NCBI RefSeq assembly: GCF_905404315.1
Contig: NC_066293.1
Span: 2,805,001-2,869,000, forward strand
Direction: 5' to 3'
Source: Leptidea sinapis
Lineage: Eukaryota; Arthropoda; Insecta; Lepidoptera; Pieridae
Length of the DNA: 64,000 bases
Position 1 is the first letter of the stretch. Each line of letters starts with the position of its first letter. The translations under genes were made by a program, and so were the position numbers. This document shows positions 26,901 through 38,900 of this stretch, one piece after another. The notes under the pieces were generated by a model. The model did not search any database and had not been told where the DNA came from. It worked only from the letters and a program-made list of their open reading frames with translations.

Positions 26901-29900
26901 ATGGTGATTAGTTATATTTATATTATATATTTACCTGTAAGTTGACTGAAGTGCTTGGGTTTTTGTCCAGGTTGGGCCCAACTGGTGGACAAGACGTTGG
27001 CGCTATGCAAGATGGTGGATAGAAGGATGTGGCAGTCCATGTCACCGCTGAGGCAGTTCCGGAAGATGCCTGAAGAGGTTCGTTTTTAATAAGTCTATAC
27101 CGAAAAGTATTTCTGCATTCTCAAAACAATTGATAACGCGATAAGATATAAATGAATTGAAGAAAAATTATAAATTGGTCCTTCGAACCGGATCACTGTT
27201 TGAACTTTGAGGTCTAGTTGTAGCCTGAGGGTCTGGATAAATCTTCTTCGTTATAATTTCGATTGTATATGACAATAGGTAAAGTAAATTGTAATTTCAT
27301 GAGAAGCGCGTGCACATGCTAATCTCTAAGGCACGCCCTGGCGTTTTGAGAACTAGTTCATGTAAACTGTGTGTTTGATGGTATCAACTTTTTGTTGCTA
27401 GCACAAATCTTAATTTTCTTAATATCCTTTTATAACAATTTCTTCCCCTACAACAAAGAAATTCAAAAAAGAGGTTGGGATGACTAACCTTGTTTAAATC
27501 CAACATTCGATCACTCAGGTCATAAAGAAGTTGGAGAAGAAGAACTTCCCCTGGGAAAAGCTGTACGAACTTGGGCCCAACGAGATCGGAGAGCTGGTGC
27601 GGGCGCCGAAGTTGGGCAGAACGATCCACAAGTATGTGCACCAGTTCCCGAAGCTGGAGCTGTCCACGCACATCCAGCCGATCACGCGCTCCACGCTCAG
27701 GGTGGAGCTGACCATCACGCCAGACTTCCAGTGGGACGAGAAGGTGGGAATAATTTTATGAAATTTATTTTTATGAAATTTTATGAAAATATGGAACGAG
27801 ACGAGCAGGACGTTCAGCTGATAGTAATTGATACGCCCTACTGATTACAATGCAGTGCCGCTCAGGATTCTTGAAAGACCCAAACATACTGAGTGGCACT
27901 ACGATTGCGCTAGTCACCTTGAGACATAAGATGTAAAGCCTCATTTGCCCAGTAATTTCACTAGCTACGGCGCCCTTCAGACCGAAACATAGTAATGTTA
28001 ACACATTGTGCCGTTGGTACCCATAATCTAGCCAGCTTCCTGTGCAAAGGAATTCCTCCCACTGGTAAAGTATAAGTGGTTTTGACTTGAATTTATTAGC
28101 TGAAGGCTTGTGATAGAATTATTATAAAGTACAAGGCGAGCATGACGTTCATCTAGATGGTAAGTGATAAACTGCCTGGTAGGCAGAAATTCCAAAACCT
28201 CTATTGTTCTCGAGATTATCTATGATCTTGGTATATTTGCATGACTTTATACATTCGTCATTAATTATCCCTACTTATATTATAAATGTGAATGTAAGTT
28301 TGTTTGTTACGCTTTCATGCCTAAACCGCTGAAGCAATTTTGTTGAAATTTATTACAGAGATAGACAAGAGCTTGGGAAAGGACATCTTTTATCGCGAAT
28401 AAAAGAGTTGGCGGGGTTGAAATATGAAGATGGCACCATGAATTTGAATATATTTTGTTCTAGCGTTTTTAAAATTTAGACCAGTGTGGGATGTAAAATG
28501 GGGTGAAAGTTGGTAGTTTAAAAAAAGTTATTAACCACAGCAGTTTGGTGTGGATTATTTGTAAAGTGAGTATATAAAAAAATAAAAATTGATGCCCAAA
28601 GTGACTATTGCACGCGCACGAACGCGAACGAACTCAGTCGCGGGTAAAAGTTAGCGATTGAATAAAAAAACATATAAATCTTAATATATATATAAATTAC
28701 GTGACACGTTGTTTGTTCTCGATGGACTCCTAAACTAATAAACAGATTTTAATGGGGATTACTTTATGGAGTGCAGTTTGGTCCAACTTGAGCGATAGGA
28801 TAGTTTTTATTTCGATTTGGGACCCATAATAATTTTTTTGTTTTTTAAATTTTTATTTTCTATATTTGTTTTGTATGGAAATATTTTCTATGAGAAAACA
28901 GTTCCGCTGTGAAAAAATTTCATTATAACGACAGGGAGCTTAGTTTACGAAATAATTCTTGATGTTTTGAAATATTATTGACAAATTCCTATAAAACAGT
29001 ATTTTTTTAATTATCTACAGGAACACGTCTGTCGAGGCAGCTAGTATAACTATTGTTATAATTCTTGAAAGCGTTGAGTGTATATTAATACATATAAATC
29101 GGTCTTGTGCACTTGAGCAATAATTTGGCACTTATAAAGCGCGTTTCCTTAAGAAAATTAATTAAAAAACATTAAAATAAAAATACATAATTGGCACGTG
29201 TAAAGTCCCTTTCGGCATAAAATGTTATAAGTTAACATTTTAATAGTAATAATTTTGGTGAGCCGGTTTGAAAAAAATCAGTAGACGATGGTAATTGTTG
29301 CTTAGCATTTATTTTCATATCTGTGTCAATTAATGTTTTTCATCACATTTGCTAGAAAACGGTAAAAATATTAGCCGGAACGTCACAACAATATTTGACG
29401 TTTCTAATATTAAGATCAGGCTGCACACTTCTAAATGCCGCCGATGTTCGATCATTAGGGCTATCTATTATATCTTAATTCAAAGTTGAATTATTATAAT
29501 ATTTTTATGGACACTAAAAAAATCCTTCTTATCGCACTTTTTTTTTGCAGAGGAGGAGAATAAATTAACGTATTTAGACCTCGAAACAGGGTCAATATAT
29601 CGGGCTTGGGTATAAAGTTTAAACACCCGCTATCGACTTAAAACCTCCTCTGTGCTGACAGCCCTAAAAGCTATTTCAGCGAAGTCGCACGTGCTGTTGC
29701 GTAATTTTAATATAATGAACAATGTGTACAGACTCCGTTAAAAATGTGGTTCATGTATCCTTCTAGATCCACGGTCAGTCGGAAGCGTTCTGGGTGCTGG
29801 TGGAAGACGTGGACTCGGAGGTGGTGCTGCACCACGAGTACTTCCTGCTGAAGGAGAAGTACGCGCGCGACGAACACCACGTGAAGCTGTTCGTGCCCGT

Positions 29901-32900
29901 ATTCGAGCCGCTGCCTCCGCAGTACTTCCTCAGGGTGCTGTCCGACAGGTGATCACTTTTTAATGGCTGACATGCAGAGAGACAAAAAAAAACGGACATA
30001 ACCATAATGTTAACTCCAAGAACAGATATAAACTTATAATGCCTACTATTCGCCTAAGTCGAGTTGGTAAGTCTTTTGTGGGGTGATGTATATGATTTTA
30101 CAACAAGATCCCAGAAAATGTTCAAAACAAAACTATTACGTTTTTTAAAAAAATTGTTAAAAAACGTTTGTGTGGTAGAGGTTACTATAACATAAATGCC
30201 TTTCTTGATGATACCACAGATTGAGAGTGGAGCAACCGCCCTCGGGCTATAAAATAATAAGTTTAATTCTACAATATATATTTCGTAAACATGTTTTTTC
30301 GATGAAAAAAAAAGAAGCCCGCTGAGTTTATTGCGCCCGTTTTTCTCAAGTCTGAGGTAATTCGTTTTGGAATGGGTGGTAGTTTTTGACTTTCAATAAG
30401 TGATGTCACATCCTATTTTGAATTTGAAGGAGGCCTATTACACTACGCGGTATATGACGTAATGCGGCCAGCCATCGCCTCCCTCGTCCATATTTTAGGG
30501 AAGGGAACGACGCGTCCCAGGTTCGCCACAAGCACTACTGTTACGTGTCAAAAACAAAGAATTCGGTTTAATTCCGAAAGTAATTTATTCCACGTTGTTG
30601 CTGTCACTGATATGGCCCTTACTATGTACTAATAAGACGCTAGCAGTTAAAGGTATCGCACTGAATGTTTATTTTATCGCTCAGTGACTGAACGGTCCAA
30701 TGTACCAAGTGCGGCCCTATATGTACCTGTAAGGATTTTTCTCGAATGATACTTTATTATATACCAATAATATACTAGCAGTATAAACAACGCCAACAGT
30801 CTCATGCAATACCAGAGGGATTATAGCCACGTTTCCTGCCTTTTAAGTGGTTGTAAGCCCTTTTTTTATGATTGTCATGTCGTCCTAAACCCCGCAAAGG
30901 AGATCGTTCGTTGAATAAATAAAATATATTAACCTTTATTATTACAACTAATTTAATTTTTTTCTTATAAATAAAACTTAAATTAACTTGGCTAGAAATT
31001 TGTCTCTCGACAAAGGCCTCCTCTAAAGACTTCCACTTAATTCTGCCTCTAGCTACTCTCATTCACTCACTTTGAACAAATAAAATCTTGTAAACACCAC
31101 TGTTTACAAACGCCAGACATCCAGATGGTGAAACTGACACACCAATTTCAGGTGGATTGCTGCTGAAACCCAACTGCCAGTATCGTTCCGGCACCTGATC
31201 CTGCCGGAGAAGAACCTGCCGCCCACAGAGCTGCTCGACCTCCAGCCGCTGCCGATCTCCGCGCTGCGAAATGCCAAGTACGAAGATCTGTACGGCGAGT
31301 CGTTCCCGCAGTTTAACCCGGTTCAAACACAGGTGTGTTAACGTTATGGAACGTGATTTGGGCTCGTTTATTTATTTGGAAGGGAACAAACAACAAATTA
31401 TCTTAGACCTGTGTTTTTCTATCTTATTTATTTCGCGACCCCATTCCAGCTTGAAAAATTCTAGCGACGCCCTTATCAGTCACATAAATAATTTATAATT
31501 TAATTTTAAAAGACTGCCATAGTGATTTTATGCAGAAAGTGTCGCCATGTTTTGGTTGATAAGAAAAGAAAAATTTCCAGAGCTGGCAAGGAAAGAAAAA
31601 TTATTAGTATCATTCGCCACTTCACACCTGTGTGAAGTGACATTCTCTTCAGTGGTCGACATTAAAACTGAAAAGAAAAAATACTTCAATTAGAAAATGA
31701 TTTGATTATAAACATTTCAAAAATAGCACCAGGATTTGACATGTTTTTGAAAATTTGCAAGGCCATCTTGCTCACTAAAATTGTGTATTTATTGTCGTCT
31801 ACATTGCATTTTGCCTTCTGCCGTTGACCCCCTGAAGGGTCAGATTGAAAAACACTCCTTTAAGCAATTTACGTAGCACTAATTGGTAATTTAATCACTG
31901 AATAAGACATTTTATTGTATAATATGTGTCTAAAATATTGTCTCGTTATGTCGAGAGGCTGATCACTTGCGACATATACTATTCACTTTCATAATTTTTC
32001 GCATAAGAAGTATAAATTAATTGCATCATTTTATTCGCATTTTAAACGACGACGTTGTATTGTTTCTTTTAGTATTTTTCTGCCTTCCGTTTGATTTGTG
32101 TTCTTATCAATTCAATGGCAATATATCGACAGTGATAAGGTGGGATTCTAATGACAGTATCTCCATTATCCGGGTCAGTGATGCGTTGCGTGCAACTGGT
32201 ATATCTAGTGATAACTTGTCCATATATACTGTGTATTATATTTGACGAGGAAAGAACCTCTGTATTGTTTTTAAAAGGTGTGATGTCATTACTGTTGACA
32301 TCACAATTGCTATCTTGCTGAAGATGACTCATTGGTTCTTCTAAAGAAAACTACATTTTATTACTTTCGTTTATTCAACGGGCAGCGTTACGACGTCAAC
32401 AGAGAGGTCCGTACCGTACGACAGCCCGAGCACGACTGACTCGAGTGTCGACCGTGCGGCTGTATTTATAGGACCCGGCGTATGTGCTAATCCACGTGTT
32501 TCGAAATGCGGCCGTATTTATAAGGCCCGATGCACGTGCACGTGTTTTCAATTCGTGTTGTAGTATTTGCGCCGATATATTGTATATACTGTATTATATA
32601 TACTGTATGTGTGTAACTGTAAACAAAAGATTAAAAATAGTTTTATGTATTAAATCTATTGAAAGTTCTTTTTAAATAAAATCGATTATTATTTTAAATC
32701 GATCGGTAACATGTGAGGACGTCACTAATGTCAAACTATCCTGGACTGTCATAAATTGTAAAATGTTGTGCAGGTGTTCAACGCGGTGTACAATTCAGAC
32801 GACAACGTGTTCGTGGGCGCTCCGTCGGGCTCCGGCAAGTCCACTGTGGCTGAACTGGCGCTGCTGAGGCTGCTGAGTACCAACCCGTCGGGCCGCGCCG

Positions 32901-35900
32901 TCTACCTGCTGCCCAAGGATGCCCTGGCTGACATCGTCTTCGCGGACTGGTACCACAAGTTCGCCACCAGGTTCAACTTGAAGGTGAGGATAACAACAGA
33001 CCTGTGCTCAGGGGCGTACATTCTATATAGGCAATGCCTATCTTACTAAGAACCTAAATTAAAAGACACCAATAGTGTTAAATTTAATTTAGTTCCGTTA
33101 TTCTATAGCCAAATTTCTATTCAACACCCATCCAGTAAGTTTTAGCTTACGGTAAAAACCTAGTTAAAACCTTTGATAGGCACTCCTGTTCTAACCGCTC
33201 AGGCGGTTCGTACAATTTATTTTGAAAAAGTATTTGACAAAGTTATACATCATGCCGGTAGTAAGATCCTGTCAAAATGAGTGCAAAACTAAAAACTATC
33301 CATACTATTTTCTTTGATTAACACGAGTGTCTACACTTAAATATAATACTTGTTAAAAGATTAAAACGCGTGTAATTGTAAATGGATTTAACATTAGGTT
33401 TTTGCGTAAAAGTTGCATTTTTATTATTATTTTATATTTACCCGACCTTTGCAGAGTACGTTTTAGTAGTTCGCCTGAAAAGCCCGCTGAGTTCTTGCGA
33501 CCGTTCTTCTCAGGTTCTAGGGCATAAATTTCCGAATGGGTGGTAGTTTTTGACTTTCAATTGTTTTAAAAGATGATTTTATCCCCTATTTTGAATAAAA
33601 ATATTTGAATTTTAATATCTTTTGTGCAGGTGGTGCAGCTGACTGGAGAGACAGCAACCGACCACAAGCTGCTGAACAAGGGCCAGATCATCATCACGAC
33701 TGCCGACAAATGGGACATTCTGTCCCGAAGGTGGGTAAATTACTATACAAAAGAAACAAAAGATTACGCTAAGCTTACACTCACCTATGTCTTACGTAAG
33801 TAAAGTCTGAGCAAAGTCCATATAAGTTCTATATATAAATAAACGCAGTATATATAGCGCTCTAAGTTTAAAATTACCTCTCCCTGTCACGTAATTCTGT
33901 ACTGAGCAAGGTAAGATAAAGACAAAAAGTTTTAATCTTCGAATAACTTCGCGTTTATTAATAACACAGTGTCATGCTCAGAAAAATCGCGCCTTTCTCT
34001 TCAATACCATATTAAATAAGGAGAAAACGGATTGATTGAACTATATATATTCCAGATGGAAGGTTCGGAAGTCGGTACAGAGCGTGTCGCTGTTCATTGT
34101 CGATGCTCTGCAGCTGCTAGGTGGCGAGGAGGGTCCCGTGCTGGAGGTGGTGTGTTCCAGGATGCGGTACATCGCGTCGCAGACCGGTGAGTACTGACCA
34201 TAGAAGGAGAACGGGCACGCACGCACTGGCGTACACGCGGACGGAACTTACACAGATTTAAACATCTATAAGTTGTAGATAAAAGTATTGTTTGTGAAAT
34301 AATTCGTGTCTTTGCATCAATGTGTTTTCGATTTAGAATACACTTTATGCAGAAAGGGGTGGCCATTTAACACAATTCTTCTGTATTTAATATAAATTTA
34401 ATGTATCGAACATAGCACTCTAGTTTATATAGAGCACGACAGCCAACCGTGATAATGATACAAACTGTTGGTTGGCACTACTGCAGTGGAAACTAACTTA
34501 CACGAATCAATTTAAAGTTAATTTTACTTAAGATCTGAATATAAGTTATTTATAAGAATATTTACACTGAAGTGATAATTATAAAAAATAACATTAAGAG
34601 ATTATTAACTAAGACAGTAATATATAACAGCAGTTATATAAATGTAATTATTAATTAGGATATCTTATGGTTGCGGCTGCGTGACATTGGTATCGCTGGT
34701 TAACACATTAATTAATCAAGATATTTAATAATATTTTTGACATATTTTACTTAATATAACAATCATTTACGATGAAGGTAGATATCGTAAGGAATCTAAA
34801 CAAATTTGCAAAGAAATTCACTGTTTGTGTATAGATTCTTTAGGACCTAGGTATAACGAAATATTGTTGTTTTGTGGGCAGGTCGTAACATCCGGATCGT
34901 GGCCCTGTCGCTCCCCCTGGCGGACGCGCGCGACGTGGCTCAGTGGCTGGGCTGTAACGCCAACGCGACCTTCAACTTCCACCCCAGCGTCAGGCCCTTG
35001 CCTCTCGAGCTGCACATACAGGTATCGACTGTTTTTGTTGAGTCACCGTCACCCTGATGTTAGCTGGTCAACTAGACCATTTGTATCATACTTCAGCTAC
35101 CAAGCCTCTTGTTACTCATATGTCTACTGAACCACAACCAATGGATGAGAAATAATTTAAAATATAACCAAGATTTAAAATAAATAAGAAATTATATCTT
35201 TCTAATTTTATAAAAAAAGTAGAATAACTTGCGAGGACCTTAATTATCATTGATTCGTGTTGGTTGCAGGGCTTCAACATATCGCACGCGCCGTCTCGCC
35301 TGGCCGCCATGACGAAGCCGATCTACAACAACATCATCCGGCACGCGGGCAGCCGGCCGGCCGCCGTGTTCGTGCCGTCCCGCCGCCACTCGCGCCTGCT
35401 GGCCGCCGACCTGCTGGCGCTCGCTGCAGCCGCCGGCAGACCGGCCAGGTTCCTTCACGCGCGCCATGACCTACTCCAACCGTTCTTGGATAAACTCCAG
35501 GATAAGGTACTCTACACTGACCTGTGTAAATACCACCGGACCGGCCGTTCCATATGTTTGACAGCATTTTATCTGTGCCTATTCGAAGCGCCACTCGCGA
35601 GCGTCTAGAGAACCTGTTTTGACGTATAATACAAATGGCTGCGAGAGAATATTTTAAAGTCTGAAGGTAGTTGCGTAGATTTATTAATAGAGTGGCATAT
35701 ATATTTCGTTTTTTGTTTAAAGTGAGTAAATTGTGGTTTAACCAGAGATCAACCAGTGTAAGTCCCTTATGAGTGTCACTACGAATTGAATCCCAAGTTT
35801 TCCCCGCAAACACAATGGCGGTGTCATGAGCATACGCAAATAATTTAGCATTTTCGATTTTTATTTTAAGTAAGTCGTTAATGTAAAAAAGGAAAAGTGT

Positions 35901-38900
35901 TGGGCCCAGAACACTCCCTTGGGGAACTCCGAAACGAATGTTAGAGTACTGACTTGCATACTGACCCACTTTAGTACGCTGTTTTCTGTTTGATAGGTAG
36001 TCTTTAAAAAGTGCAAGAGATGAACCTCTTATACCTATATGTTCCAGTTTATGTTCAAGGATAGCGACAGAGACTGAGTCGAAAGCCTTTTTTAGATCAA
36101 GGAATACGGTGAGGTTTTTGTTCCCTTTATCTAGCTGCTCAACTATTAATGTACTCAAAGCTGTTATTGTCTAAAACCGAACTGATACTCAGTATTGTAT
36201 TTATTAAGATAAAGGATAAGTCTTTTATTAATGATCTTCTCTAAGATTTTTGTAAATGGTGTTAGAACTGATATTGCTCTATAATTAGCATTATCCCCAC
36301 TATTGTACACCAGAGTAACAATAGCTTCTTTCAAGGCATTGGGAAAAACAGTTTTGCCAAAGCTGAACTGATTCATTAAGAATTCTTTTTGATGTCATTT
36401 CTAATATACTAGCCTGTAATCTCAATAATTACGTCATATTAGTAAGTCGACTTGAGGTATCTCTATAGGAGCTCTTTACAATTGCGATCTTCACCTTGAG
36501 ACATGAGATGTTAAGTCTGATTTGTCCAGTAAATTAACTAGCTACGGCGCCCTTCAGACCGAAACACAATAATGCTTACACATTACTACTGCACGGCGCC
36601 GTTGTGGTATTCACAATGTAGCTGGCAGTATGTGTGATTCAATTGCTTACGTCGTGTCGCCACTCGCCAGATGCTGCGCGAGACGGTGTCGGCGGGCGTG
36701 GCGTACCTGCACTCGGGCGTGGCGGCGGGCGACCGGCGCGTGGTGCAGCAGCTGCTGGAGAGCGGCTGCGTGCAGGTGTGCGTGGTGGCGGCCGAGCTGG
36801 CGTACAGCGTGGCGGCGCACACGCACACCGTCATCGTGGCCGACACGCACACGTACGTACGTACCTGCACTCGGGCGTGGCGGCGGGCGACCGGCGCGTG
36901 GTGCAGCAGCTGCTGGAGAGCGGCTGCGTGCAGGTGTGCGTGGTGGCGGCCGAGCTGGCGTACAGCGTGGCGGCGCACACGCACACCGTCATCGTGGCCG
37001 ACACGCACACGTACGTACGTACCTGCACTCGGGCGTGGCGGCGGGCGACCGGCGCGTGGTGCAGCAGCTGCTGGAGAGCGGCTGCGTGCAGGTGTGCGTG
37101 GTGGCGGCCGAGCTGGCGTACAGCGTGGCGGCGCACACGCACACCGTCATCGTGGCCGACACGCACACGTACGTACGTACCTGCACTCGGGCGTGGCGGC
37201 GGGCGACCGGCGCGTGGTGCAGCAGCTGCTGGAGAGCGGCTGCGTGCAGGTGTGCGTGGTGGCGGCCGAGCTGGCGTACAGCGTGGCGGCGCACACGCAC
37301 ACCGTCATCGTGGCCGACACGCACACGTACGTACGTACCTGCACTCGGGCGTGGCGGCGGGCGACCGGCGCGTGGTGCAGCAGCTGCTGGAGAGCGGCTG
37401 CGTGCAGGTGTGCGTGGTGGCGGCCGAGCTGGCGTACAGCGTGGCGGCGCACACGCACACCGTCATCGTGGCCGACACGCACACGTACGTACGTACCTGC
37501 ACTCGGGCGTGGCGGCGGGCGACCGGCGCGTGGTGCAGCAGCTGCTGGAGAGCGGCTGCGTGCAGGTGTGCGTGGTGGCGGCCGAGCTGGCGTACAGCGT
37601 GGCGGCGCACACGCACACCGTCATCGTGGCCGACACGCACACGTACGTACGTACCTGCACTCGGGCGTGGCGGCGGGCGACCGGCGCGTGGTGCAGCAGC
37701 TGCTGGAGAGCGGCTGCGTGCAGGTGTGCGTGGTGGCGGCCGAGCTGGCGTACAGCGTGGCGGCGCACACGCACACCGTCATCGTGGCCGACACGCACAC
37801 GTACGTACGTACCTGCACTCGGGCGTGGCGGCGGGCGACCGGCGCGTGGTGCAGCAGCTGCTGGAGAGCGGCTGCGTGCAGGTGTGCGTGGTGGCGGCCG
37901 AGCTGGCGTACAGCGTGGCGGCGCACACGCACACCGTCATCGTGGCCGACACGCACACGTACGTACGTACCTGCACTCGGGCGTGGCGGCGGGCGACCGG
38001 CGCGTGGTGCAGCAGCTGCTGGAGAGCGGCTGCGTGCAGGTGTGCGTGGTGGCGGCCGAGCTGGCGTACAGCGTGGCGGCGCACACGCACACCGTCATCG
38101 TGGCCGACACGCACACGTACGTACGTACCTGCACTCGGGCGTGGCGGCGGGCGACCGGCGCGTGGTGCAGCAGCTGCTGGAGAGCGGCTGCGTGCAGGTG
38201 TGCGTGGTGGCGGCCGAGCTGGCGTACAGCGTGGCGGCGCACACGCACACCGTCATCGTGGCCGACACGCACACGTACGTACGTACCTGCACTCGGGCGT
38301 GGCGGCGGGCGACCGGCGCGTGGTGCAGCAGCTGCTGGAGAGCGGCTGCGTGCAGGTGTGCGTGGTGGCGGCCGAGCTGGCGTACAGCGTGGCGGCGCAC
38401 ACGCACACCGTCATCGTGGCCGACACGCACACGTACGTACGTACCTGCACTCGGGCGTGGCGGCGGGCGACCGGCGCGTGGTGCAGCAGCTGCTGGAGAG
38501 CGGCTGCGTGCAGGTGTGCGTGGTGGCGGCCGAGCTGGCGTACAGCGTGGCGGCGCACACGCACACCGGCATCGTGGCCGACACGCACACGTACGTACGT
38601 ACCTGCACTCGGGCGTGGCGGCGGGCGACCGGCGCGTGGTGCAGCAGCTGCTGGAGAGCGGCTGCGTGCAGGTGTGCGTGGTGGCGGCCGAGCTGGCGTA
38701 CAGCGTGGCGGCGCACACGCACACCGTCATCGTGGCCGACACGCACACGTACGTACGTACCTGCACTCGGGCGTGGCGGCGGGCGACCGGCGCGTGGTGC
38801 AGCAGCTGCTGGAGAGCGGCTGCGTGCAGGTGTGCGTGGTGGCGGCCGAGCTGGCGTACAGCGTGGCGGCGCACACGCACACCGTCATCGTGGCCGACAC

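Noticed and set aside
35334..36158. Single 274-codon minus-strand reverse transcriptase ORF
   Set aside because: Only the first part is RT; the C-terminal half below about 35560 is an antisense read of Brr2 exon 26 with alanine/arginine-rich composition.
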